From Massilibacillus massiliensis (lineage in GTDB: Bacteria; Bacillota; Negativicutes; FLKF01): a stretch of 64,000 bases of DNA. The stretch is taken from the NCBI RefSeq assembly GCF_900086705.1, contig NZ_LT575483.1, positions 1,166 through 65,165 on the forward strand, in the 5' to 3' direction. Within the stretch, counting starts at the first letter, position 1, and the number at the start of each line of letters is the position of its first letter. Shown in pieces: positions 9,483-16,814 of this stretch. The notes under the pieces were generated by a model. The model saw only the letters and a program-made list of their open reading frames with translations, was not told the origin of the DNA and ran no database searches. Position numbers and translations under genes: made by a program.

Positions 9483-9507
9483 CATATTATTCATAATGAA
9501 TAATATG
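9483..9507. repeat. 25-bp perfect palindrome before ybaK
   Basis: CATATTATTCAT and ATGAATAATATG are perfect 12-base arms around one A. It sits about 7 bases after a TATAAT (9471-9476) and 38 bases before ybaK, a position that fits an operator or the very start of the mRNA. It does not match the usual Fur or PerR box well. Confidence 0.55.
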
Positions 9508-9544
9508 AATGGATATATATACTTTACCAGAGGAGTTATACTCT

Positions 9545-10027
9545 ATGAAAAAAACGAATGCGGCAAGACTGTTGGATAAATATAAAATAAATTACACAAT
9601 AGGTGAGTATGACGTTGATTTAAACGATCTCAGTGCACCAAATGTAGCAAAAAAAATTGGCATGCCGTTAGAAAGAGTCTTTAAAACCTTAGTCGCGAAG
9701 GGAGATAAAAGTGGAGTATTAATGGCTTGTATTCCTGGAGGGGCAGAACTTAATTTGAAAAATTTGGCATTGGTAAGCGGTGATAAGAAGGTAGAAATGG
9801 TTCATCTAAAAGAAATACAAACATTAACTGGATATGTTAGAGGTGGAGTTTCCCCACTAGGAGCAAAAAAAACATATCCAATTTATATTGATCGCAGTGT
9901 GCGTTTATGGGATTCGATTGCAATTAGTGCTGGTATGAGAGGAGCTCAAATTCTAATTGCTCCACAAGATTTAATTAAAGTTACGGACGCTGTTGTTTGT
10001 GATCTTTCACGCGATATGGCTGAGTAG
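9545..10027 (+). CDS. ybaK: YbaK/EbsC-type Cys-tRNA(Pro) deacylase
   Basis: Hydrolyses cysteine mischarged on tRNA-Pro, a trans-editing activity of the YbaK family. About 160 residues. The family pattern is clear: N-terminal KKTNAARLLDKYKI, the lysine-bearing segment VFKTLVAKGD, the glycine-rich GYVRGGVSPLGAKK, and SAGMRGAQILIAP near the C-terminus. The frame is open from 9509, but GAGGAG at 9532-9536 points to ATG 9545. It is followed 27 bases later by thrC and is probably cotranscribed with it. Confidence 0.9.
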   Translation: MKKTNAARLLDKYKINYTIGEYDVDLNDLSAPNVAKKIGMPLERVFKTLVAKGDKSGVLMACIPGGAELNLKNLALVSGDKKVEMVHLKEIQTLTGYVRGGVSPLGAKKTYPIYIDRSVRLWDSIAISAGMRGAQILIAPQDLIKVTDAVVCDLSRDMAE

Positions 10028-10054
10028 ATAGAGGATTAAAAAGAAAAGAGGCTT

Positions 10055-11557
10055 ATGATGAAATATACTAGTACAAGAGGATGCCAAGAAGCGATACAAT
10101 CAGCAGAAGCAATTATTACTGGGATCGCAGGTGATGGCGGATTATTTGTTCCGATTACGTTACCCAAAATAGAAGAAAATTTTATTGAAAGTTTACTTGA
10201 TTTAAGTTATCAAGAACGTGCGCAAAAGGTGTTGGCCAAATTTTTAACTGATTACACTGAGGAAGACCTCAGTCGTTGCTTAAAAAATGCTTATAATAGT
10301 GATAGCTTTGATGTTGAGGAAATAGCTCCTACCGTTCAATTGGATAAAGATCACCATATTTTAGAGTTATGGCATGGTGAGACAAGTGCATTTAAAGATA
10401 TGGCATTGCAATTGTTGCCACAGCTTATGTCTACTGCAATAAAGAAAACAGAGAAAAAAGAGAAGATTGCTATTTTAGTGGCTACATCTGGTGATACCGG
10501 TAAAGCTGCATTAGAAGGTTTTAAAGATGTAGAGCAAATTCAAATTATAGTATTTTATCCGAATGGGGGCGTAAGTAAAATCCAGCGTTTGCAAATGATT
10601 ACGCAGCAGGGGAAAAACGTCGCAGTTGTTGCAGTTGATGGAAATTTTGATGACGCTCAGACTGGTGTTAAAAATATTTTTAATAATAAAAGGTTTCATC
10701 ATGAATTACTTGAAAAAGGGTTTCAATTATCTTCGGCAAATTCAATTAATTGGGGGCGGTTAGTTCCGCAGATTGTTTATTATTTTAGCTCTTATACAGA
10801 TTTGTTAAAACAGCAAGCAATTCAAAAGGGTGATAAAATAAATTTTGTTGTGCCTACGGGTAACTTTGGTAATATTTTAGCGGGATACTATGCAAAATTA
10901 ATGGGGTTACCAATCAATAAATTGATCTGTGCTTCTAATACAAACAATGTATTGACCGATTTTTTGAAAACGGGTACGTATGATAGAAATCGTGCGTTTT
11001 ATAAAACCAATACGCCATCCATGGATATTTTGATTTCTAGTAATTTAGAACGTTTATTGTATCATATAAATAATGGAAATCAAGATCAGATAAAAGAGTG
11101 GATGAATGCCCTTAATACAAAAGGTACATATAGTGTACCTAAAGAATGTTTAAAGAAAATTCAGGATGTATTTTGGTCTGCTTGGGTAAGCGACGAACAA
11201 ACAACAAAAAAAATCCAGCAGGTATATGAAAAATACGATTATGTTATTGACACACACACCGCGGTTGCCTGGGAAGTCGCAGATCAGTATAAGCTTGCCA
11301 CAGGAGATGAGACACAAACCGTCATTGTTTCAACAGCCAGTCCTTATAAATTCAATGAAAGTGTAGTAAAAGCACTTGATTCAAGCAATCCAATCTATAC
11401 TGATGAATTTAAAATGCTAGATGCTTTAGAAAAATTGAATAAAATAAAAGTTCCGAAGGGGTTAAATAACTTACGTAATGCAACGATTTTGCATCATAAA
11501 AAATGTGGAAAAGAAGATATGTTATTTATGGTCAAAGAATTTCTCAGCAATTCATAA
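10055..11557 (+). CDS. thrC: Threonine synthase
   Basis: Converts O-phosphohomoserine to threonine with pyridoxal phosphate. 500 residues, the long bacterial class with the N-terminal TSTRG motif. The PLP lysine lies in HGETSAFKDMALQ (Lys114). The phosphate-binding NFGN motif appears as VPTGNFGNILAGYYAK. Start ATG 10055 or the next codon ATG 10058; AAAGAGG suits either. Probably an operon with ybaK; a strong terminator follows. None of the other threonine pathway genes are nearby. Confidence 0.95.
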   Translation: MMKYTSTRGCQEAIQSAEAIITGIAGDGGLFVPITLPKIEENFIESLLDLSYQERAQKVLAKFLTDYTEEDLSRCLKNAYNSDSFDVEEIAPTVQLDKDHHILELWHGETSAFKDMALQLLPQLMSTAIKKTEKKEKIAILVATSGDTGKAALEGFKDVEQIQIIVFYPNGGVSKIQRLQMITQQGKNVAVVAVDGNFDDAQTGVKNIFNNKRFHHELLEKGFQLSSANSINWGRLVPQIVYYFSSYTDLLKQQAIQKGDKINFVVPTGNFGNILAGYYAKLMGLPINKLICASNTNNVLTDFLKTGTYDRNRAFYKTNTPSMDILISSNLERLLYHINNGNQDQIKEWMNALNTKGTYSVPKECLKKIQDVFWSAWVSDEQTTKKIQQVYEKYDYVIDTHTAVAWEVADQYKLATGDETQTVIVSTASPYKFNESVVKALDSSNPIYTDEFKMLDALEKLNKIKVPKGLNNLRNATILHHKKCGKEDMLFMVKEFLSNS

Positions 11558-11563
11558 TTAGCA

Positions 11564-11606
11564 TAAAAAAAGCCTACTATAAATATTATATAGTAGGTTT
11601 TTTTTT
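11564..11606 (+). terminator. Terminator after thrC
   Basis: CCTACTATA pairs with TATAGTAGG around a 7-base loop, with an A run before and nine T after. Confidence 0.9.
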
Positions 11607-11756
11607 ATAGGTTTATTTGGTAAAAACGATAAATGAAACTATAAAAAAACGTAATAGATAATTAATATTTAAATATTATGAATATAAAGAATAATTTACT
11701 GAATTTAAAGATTTTTAGAAGGATATTCCTTTGGCATGTAGAATTACTTTAATGTG

Positions 11757-11778
11757 ATATACGTGATTAATCGTATAT
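11757..11778. repeat. Inverted repeat upstream of pckA
   Basis: ATATACG and CGTATAT flank TGATTAAT, 39 bases before the pckA start, inside a 210-base AT-rich region that holds no gene. It may be a regulator site. I could not assign a clear promoter here. Confidence 0.4.
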
Positions 11779-11816
11779 ATCATAAATAATATTTAATAGT
11801 TATGAGAGGTTGACTT

Positions 11817-13388
11817 ATGATGGGAAAATTAGTAAGTAGCGAAAATTTTTTAACAGGAGCGCGTAAGAAATTTTATAATCTTAGTGTTGTAGAATTAGTT
11901 GAAAAGGCAATTAGCAACCGTGAGGGAATTCTTTCTGATAAAGGTGCAATTTGTGTAACAACTGGTAAACATACAGGCCGTTCTCCTAAAGATAAATTCA
12001 TTGTAGATACGAAGGCTGTTCATGATCAAATCAGCTGGACAAATAATGCGCCTTGCAGTGAAGCTACTTTTAATCGCTTATATGAAAAAATGAAAGAGTA
12101 CGCCAAAGATCACGAGTTGTATGTGACGGATGTTTTTGCTGGTGCGGATCCTGCAAATCGTTTACAAGTTAAATTTATCAATGAACTCGCATGGCAGCAT
12201 CTATTTATCAAACAATTGTTTATTAAACCTAAATCTGAAATTATTGAAAAAGAAGGATTCACAGTTATTTGTTTACCAAAATTTAAAGCAAATCCAGAAC
12301 TTGATGGTACAAATTCTGAAACTTTTATTATCATTAATTTTGATAAAAATATGGTGCTAATTGGTGGCGGCGAATATGCAGGCGAGATGAAAAAATCTAT
12401 TTTTTCTGTCATGAATTATATTCTACCTCAAAAGGGAATCCTATCTATGCATTGTTCAGCAAATGTTGGGAAAAAGGGAGATGTAGCGTTATTCTTTGGT
12501 CTAAGTGGTACAGGAAAGACAACACTCTCAGCGGATCCTAATCGTAGTTTAGTCGGTGATGATGAACATGGCTGGAGTGATCATGGCATTTTTAATATAG
12601 AGGGCGGTTGTTATGCAAAATGTGTAAAATTAACGTTGGAGTCGGAACCTGAGATTTATAATGCGATTCAGTTTGGCTCTGTATTAGAAAATGTTTGGAT
12701 TGAAGGAGATAGAAAGCCCGATTATTTTAATACAATTTTAACTGAGAATAGTAGAACCGCTTATCCAATCGAATATATTCCAAATGCTCTTATTCCAAGT
12801 GTAGCAGGACATCCTAAAACGGTCATTTTTTTAACTGCAGACGCGTTTGGGGTCTTACCACCAATTGCAAAATTAACAAAAGAACAAGCAATGTATCATT
12901 TCTTATCCGGTTATACAAGTAAAGTCGCTGGTACAGAACGTGGCGTTACAGAACCTCAAGCTACTTTTTCAACTGGATTTGGGGAACCATTCTTGCCGTT
13001 ATCTCCATTAAAATATGCAAGATTACTTGGAGAAAAAATTGAAAAGTATAATACCAATGTTTATCTTGTTAATACTGGCTGGTCGGGTGGCCCTTATGGT
13101 ATTGGTCATCGTATGAATTTAAAATATACAAGAGCAATGATCACTGCAGCACTAGAAGGGGCGCTTGATCAAGTAGAGTGGGAAACTGATCCTATTTTCC
13201 GCATTGCTATTCCTAAAGAATGTCCAGAAGTTCCTGCCGAAATATTAAAACCAATGAATACCTGGGCACATAAAGAAGATTATCAAGTGCAAGCAAAAAA
13301 ATTGGCAAAATTATTTAACCAAAATGTCACGAAATTTAAGGGAGAGATGTCTGCAGATATTTTGGATGCTGGTCCGATAGCAGAATAG
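11817..13388 (+). CDS. pckA: Phosphoenolpyruvate carboxykinase (ATP)
   Basis: Interconverts oxaloacetate and PEP with ATP/ADP. 523 residues, normal length. Motifs: ATP-family N-terminal [14 protein letters not shown], kinase loop [10 protein letters not shown] near 235, metal site [14 protein letters not shown], and the adenine-side [12 protein letters not shown]. Start ATG 11817 with GAGAGG 7 bases before; ATG 11820 is an alternative. Single gene with its own terminator. In anaerobic fermenters of this group it may run in the carboxylating direction towards succinate or propionate; this is inference. Confidence 0.96.
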   Translation: MMGKLVSSENFLTGARKKFYNLSVVELVEKAISNREGILSDKGAICVTTGKHTGRSPKDKFIVDTKAVHDQISWTNNAPCSEATFNRLYEKMKEYAKDHELYVTDVFAGADPANRLQVKFINELAWQHLFIKQLFIKPKSEIIEKEGFTVICLPKFKANPELDGTNSETFIIINFDKNMVLIGGGEYAGEMKKSIFSVMNYILPQKGILSMHCSANVGKKGDVALFFGLSGTGKTTLSADPNRSLVGDDEHGWSDHGIFNIEGGCYAKCVKLTLESEPEIYNAIQFGSVLENVWIEGDRKPDYFNTILTENSRTAYPIEYIPNALIPSVAGHPKTVIFLTADAFGVLPPIAKLTKEQAMYHFLSGYTSKVAGTERGVTEPQATFSTGFGEPFLPLSPLKYARLLGEKIEKYNTNVYLVNTGWSGGPYGIGHRMNLKYTRAMITAALEGALDQVEWETDPIFRIAIPKECPEVPAEILKPMNTWAHKEDYQVQAKKLAKLFNQNVTKFKGEMSADILDAGPIAE

Positions 13389-13406
13389 TAATACATAGCC
13401 ATTTAT

Positions 13407-13438
13407 GGGGATGTCGTTTTTAGCGGCATCCTCATTTT
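13407..13438 (+). terminator. Terminator after pckA
   Basis: GGGGATGTC pairs with GGCATCCTC (two wobble pairs) and is followed by ATTTTAGTTTT. Confidence 0.7.
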
Positions 13439-13472
13439 AGTTTTGTCTATCCCAAAGCGTTTTAAAACAAAT

Positions 13473-13499
13473 AAAAAAGAGACCTAAAAGGTCTCTTTG
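13473..13499 (-). terminator. Terminator of the small zinc-ribbon gene
   Basis: AAAGAGACC pairs with GGTCTCTTT around TAAAA; on the minus strand a T run follows. Confidence 0.8.
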
Positions 13500-13512
13500 A
13501 ATAATCGTTAAA

Positions 13513-13815
13513 TTAATAAGATTTGTGTGCTTGGAAGCAATCACGACAGAAAACAGGTTTTCCTTCTGTTGGTTTGAAAGGAACTTGTGTGTCTTTGCCG
13601 CATTCGCTACAAACTGTATCAAACATTTCGCGTTGTTGACGGAATCCATTGCCGCCGCCTCTATTGTTTTGTGCTTTTCTAGCTGCACGACATTCAGGGC
13701 AACGAGAAGGTTCATTTTGGAAGCCTTTCTCAGCGTAGAAAGATTGTTCTGATGCAGTAAAAGCAAATTCTACTCCACATTCTTTACATGTAAGTTCTTT
13801 ATCTTGGTAGGTCAT
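13513..13815 (-). CDS. Double zinc-ribbon protein (CxxC repeats)
   Basis: About 100 residues with two zinc ribbons. The first is the zf-trcl pattern: CKECGVEF, then about 25 residues on CPECRAARKAQ. The second is CSECGKDTQVPF, then CRDCFQAH, the CxxC-x17-CxxC type. The middle is a glycine/arginine/glutamine-rich linker (NNRGGGNGFRQQ), which suggests RNA or nucleic-acid binding. The frame opens at TTG 13824, but AAGGAGG is 9 bases before ATG 13815, while TTG would touch the RBS. It has its own promoter, a roughly 100-base leader and a terminator, so it is independently regulated. Cellular role unknown. Confidence 0.85.
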   Translation of the reverse strand: MTYQDKELTCKECGVEFAFTASEQSFYAEKGFQNEPSRCPECRAARKAQNNRGGGNGFRQQREMFDTVCSECGKDTQVPFKPTEGKPVFCRDCFQAHKSY

Positions 13816-13917
13816 TTTAACCAACCTCCTTAAATTATTTAGTTTCCAACAAAATTGTGCTGGTAAGTTGGTTGGTTACAGCCACGCAAGCTATCCAGAG
13901 CAATTAGTTTAGTTACT
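13816..13917 (-). promoter_or_regulatory. Structured 5' leader with two exclusive pairings
   Basis: In the minus-strand RNA, AACCAACC (from 13877-13870) is an exact complement of GGTTGGTT (13826-13819), which starts inside the ribosome site of the zinc-ribbon gene. The same CCAAC segment (13871-13867) can instead pair with GTTGG (13850-13846) closer by. The two pairings cannot form together, so the leader could hide or free the ribosome site. This matches no riboswitch class I know. Confidence 0.45.
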
Positions 13918-13923
13918 TCCCAT

Positions 13924-13952
13924 ACTATACATTGAAAAGTTAGGATTGTCAA
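13924..13952 (-). promoter_or_regulatory. Promoter of the zinc-ribbon gene
   Basis: Minus strand: TTGACA (13952-13947), 17-base spacer, TATAGT (13929-13924). The -35 box overlaps the pepF stop codon (13949-13951). Predicted transcription start near 13917. Confidence 0.75.
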
Positions 13953-15805
13953 GCTTTTATTAGTAACTCTTCCAATTCCTTGAGCCTTTTATTAAATTTT
14001 TCCAAAGTTATTTTTAATGGAATAGAAGTGCTCATATCAACACCTGCTGCTTTCAGTAAATGAATGGAGTAATCAGATCCACCACTTTGTAAATATTTTA
14101 AATATCGTCTTTGGGCAGATGAACCTTCATTTATTAAATTTTCGGCAAGTGTAGTTGCAGCTGCATAACCAGTAACATATTGATAAACATAAAATGGTCT
14201 ATAAAAATGAGGAATTCTAGCCCACTCAATTTTTATTGCATCATCAATTACGATGGTATTACCATAATATTTTTTGTTTAACGTTAACCAAAGTTCTTCT
14301 AATAGATCTGCCGTGAGTGCTTCATTTTTTTCGATTTTTTTGTGTGTAATCAGTTCAAATTCAGCAAACATCGCCTGACGATATACTGTTGTGCGCACTT
14401 GTTCTAAATATTGATTGATAAAATAGATGCGTTTAGTAGGGTCAGCTTCATGTTCAAGCATATAGTCAAGTAGTAAAATTTCATTGGTTGTGGAGGCAAC
14501 TTCGGCACAAAAAATTGTGTAAGCAGAATTGATATAATTTTGCGATTGATTACTGTAATAACTGTGCATTGCATGCCCTAGCTCGTGTGCTAAAGTCGAA
14601 ACAGCTCCGTATTTGTTATCATAATTTAGCAAAACGAAAGGATGTACCCCATATACGCCCCAAGAATAAGCACCAGTTCGTTTTCCTTGGTTTTCATAAA
14701 GATCGATCCAACCTGCGCCAGAACCTTTTGATAGCGTATTGACATAATTTTCACCTAAAGGCTTTAAACTATGAAGTACCAATTGGAGACCCTCTTGATA
14801 CTTGATGTCATCCGGTAAAGCCTTCGCTAGAGGAACATATAAATCATACATATGAATTTCGTCTAATTGTAGAAATTTTTTCTTTAAATCAACGTATTTG
14901 TGTAAAGGATGTAATGTTTTATGAATGGTATCAATTAAATTTGTATAAACGCAAATTGGAACATTATCATTTTCAAGCGCAGCTTCTAAGCTGGAATTAT
15001 ATTTTTTTGTCTTTGCATAAAAATTTGTATTTTTAATATTACTTGTAAGTGTTGTAGAAAAAGTATTGCGATATTTTGCATACGTATTAAATAACTGATG
15101 AAAAGCATCTGTTCTAGTTTGACGATTTGTCGACCGAATAAGAGCATTATAGCGGCCTTCACTTAATTGAATTTTATCACCAGATTCTACTGTAATTTCA
15201 GGAAAGGTCATATCAGCATTGGTTAGCATACTGTAAATATTGGTTGGAATTTTTAATAGTTCTCCAGCTTTGGCTAAAATTTCTTCTTCTATAGGAGATA
15301 ATATATGCTTTTTCTGCCGTAATAAATCTTCGAAATAAAATTTATAGCAATCAAATTCGGTATTTTGCAGAAAAAGCGAGTTTATATATTTTTCCGGCAG
15401 AGCAATTAACTCGGGCTCTATAAAAGAAGTTGCAGCGGAAACTTCCGAAAGTAAACTTTCTACTTTTGAAGTTCTCGCTTGGTATAGAGAATTCTTAGCA
15501 TTTTCGTCTTGATGCATTCTAGCATATGCAAATAAATGACTTGCTTTTAAACTGAGTTCGTCTCGCAGCTTTAGACAGTTTAATAAACAATCTGTCTTTT
15601 TTAGATTATCTTTAAAAGCAGCAATATTTTTGATTAAAGTTTTTGTTTTTTGATAATCCGTTTCAAATGCAGATTCATTTTCGTAAATATCTGATAAGTT
15701 CCATTTAAATTTAGGATCAATCTCGTCACGTGTGGGGATCTTGGATGAAGCCGTGTTGTCCGTTGACGTATGATTTATATTAGAAAAATAAGAATTTTTG
15801 TGCAT
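13949..15805 (-). CDS. pepF: Oligoendopeptidase F (M3 family)
   Basis: A cytoplasmic zinc peptidase that cleaves oligopeptides. 618 residues, usual PepF length. Zinc motif HELGH at residues 407-411 with the third ligand in CAEVASTTNEILL near 435. The N-terminal helical lobe (about 40-200) and the M3 C-terminal signature (PFYVYQYVTGYAAATTLA) are present. Start ATG 15805 has AAAGGAG 7 bases before it. No signal peptide. It lies downstream of the amidase gene but a long inverted repeat separates them, so cotranscription is uncertain. Confidence 0.95.
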   Translation of the reverse strand: MHKNSYFSNINHTSTDNTASSKIPTRDEIDPKFKWNLSDIYENESAFETDYQKTKTLIKNIAAFKDNLKKTDCLLNCLKLRDELSLKASHLFAYARMHQDENAKNSLYQARTSKVESLLSEVSAATSFIEPELIALPEKYINSLFLQNTEFDCYKFYFEDLLRQKKHILSPIEEEILAKAGELLKIPTNIYSMLTNADMTFPEITVESGDKIQLSEGRYNALIRSTNRQTRTDAFHQLFNTYAKYRNTFSTTLTSNIKNTNFYAKTKKYNSSLEAALENDNVPICVYTNLIDTIHKTLHPLHKYVDLKKKFLQLDEIHMYDLYVPLAKALPDDIKYQEGLQLVLHSLKPLGENYVNTLSKGSGAGWIDLYENQGKRTGAYSWGVYGVHPFVLLNYDNKYGAVSTLAHELGHAMHSYYSNQSQNYINSAYTIFCAEVASTTNEILLLDYMLEHEADPTKRIYFINQYLEQVRTTVYRQAMFAEFELITHKKIEKNEALTADLLEELWLTLNKKYYGNTIVIDDAIKIEWARIPHFYRPFYVYQYVTGYAAATTLAENLINEGSSAQRRYLKYLQSGGSDYSIHLLKAAGVDMSTSIPLKITLEKFNKRLKELEELLIKA

Positions 15806-15880
15806 ATTTAGCTCCTTTGTATATTTAGTAAAGATCCTTTTATGTTAAAGGCATCTTTTAGTATTATACACCAGTAGAAT

Positions 15881-15913
15881 ACTAAAACATGCTAAAATTT
15901 TAGTATGTTTAGT
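15881..15913. repeat. 33-bp near-perfect palindrome between amidase and pepF
   Basis: ACTAAAACATGCTAAAA and TTTTAGTATGTTTAGT form a long AT-rich dyad with few mismatches. It is placed like a terminator for the amidase gene on the minus strand, but the T tract after it is poor; it could equally be an operator of pepF. Confidence 0.55.
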
Positions 15914-15935
15914 AAAATTTTATGCTAAAAAATGT

Positions 15936-16718
15936 TCATACTTTAAAATATCGGACGATTCCATCATAGATACTTTCCGCGATTTTATTACGACCATCTG
16001 CACTGGTCAACAGAAGTTCTTCTTCGGGATTGGATATGAACGCCGGTTCAACTAAAATTGCTGGCATTGTTGTATAACGAAGAATATAAAAACTAGCGAA
16101 TTTAATGCCACGATTTGTTGTATTTAATTCATCTGTTAATGCTTTCTGCACATAGTTTGCAAGTTCAATTGCTTTTTCGTTTCCGTAGTGAAACGTCGTT
16201 GTGCCTGAAGCAGTAGAAGTAGAAAATGAATCGTTATGAATGCTTATAAAAATATCAGCTTCTGAATCGTTCGCAGTAACAACACGTTGATTTAATACTT
16301 CTTGCCTGCTTAGGTTAGAATAAGATATATCTTGTTCTACGGAGCGCGTCATTATAACGCTTGCACCATTATTTTCGAGCTTTTCTTTTAATAAAATTGC
16401 AATTGCTAACGTATTATCTTTTTCCATAGTTCCGGTAGGACCGATTGCTCCAGGATCATTCCCACCATGACCGGCATCAATACAAATAACTTTATCTTGA
16501 AGGCGAGCACTTTCTAATTCTTCCACATCGGGAGTTGGAAAATCTGCAGGATTTGTAAGAGAATTTGTTTTTATGGTAGATACATAGATGACCTCATTGC
16601 TTGGATCATATAAGGTTTGCCAATTTAGTAAACGTGCTAAACTTTTTATGATAAGAAGTAGATCTTTTGTTGTACGTGGATTTACTGATAATTTTTGTCC
16701 ATCAACGACAATTCGCAT
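15936..16718 (-). CDS. N-acetylmuramoyl-L-alanine amidase (Amidase_3)
   Basis: Zinc amidase that removes the stem peptide from peptidoglycan. 260 residues. Residues 1-50 (VVDGQKLSVNPRTTKDLL) resemble the copper-amine-oxidase N-terminal-like domain often found on wall hydrolases. The catalytic domain has DAGHGGNDPG (His84), MEKDN (Glu99), SIHNDSF (His161) and LVEPAFISN (Glu224), all expected ligands. It has no signal peptide: a TAA stop lies just before the start codon region, so no longer form exists in this frame. That is odd for a wall enzyme; a non-classical export, a role in a mother cell, or a start within a lost exported precursor are possibilities. AAGGTGG ribosome site before ATG 16718. 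Confidence 0.9.
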   Translation of the reverse strand: MRIVVDGQKLSVNPRTTKDLLLIIKSLARLLNWQTLYDPSNEVIYVSTIKTNSLTNPADFPTPDVEELESARLQDKVICIDAGHGGNDPGAIGPTGTMEKDNTLAIAILLKEKLENNGASVIMTRSVEQDISYSNLSRQEVLNQRVVTANDSEADIFISIHNDSFSTSTASGTTTFHYGNEKAIELANYVQKALTDELNTTNRGIKFASFYILRYTTMPAILVEPAFISNPEEELLLTSADGRNKIAESIYDGIVRYFKV

Positions 16719-16720
16719 AA

Positions 16721-16750
16721 ATACACCACCTTAACATGAGTTTGGTGTAT
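16721..16750. promoter_or_regulatory. Hairpin overlapping the amidase ribosome site
   Basis: ATACACCA (16721-16728) and TGGTGTAT (16743-16750) are exact 8-base arms. In the amidase mRNA the arm closest to the gene includes part of AAGGTGG, so the hairpin could block translation. At DNA level it lies in the divergent region with the radical SAM gene and could be an operator instead. Confidence 0.5.
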
Positions 16751-16814
16751 ACTATTAACTTAGAGTATCTTTTGTGCACTTCAATAAAAGCGTCGTAATC
16801 TAGGAGGAAAAATT

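Noticed and set aside
9483-9507. Fur or PerR box
   Set aside because: The arms do not match the TGATAAT-type heptamer, so I kept it as an unassigned palindrome.
10511-10702. Antisense frames inside thrC, pckA, secD, aspS, ftsK and others
   Set aside because: Shadow frames of well-supported genes, no ribosome sites or independent signals.
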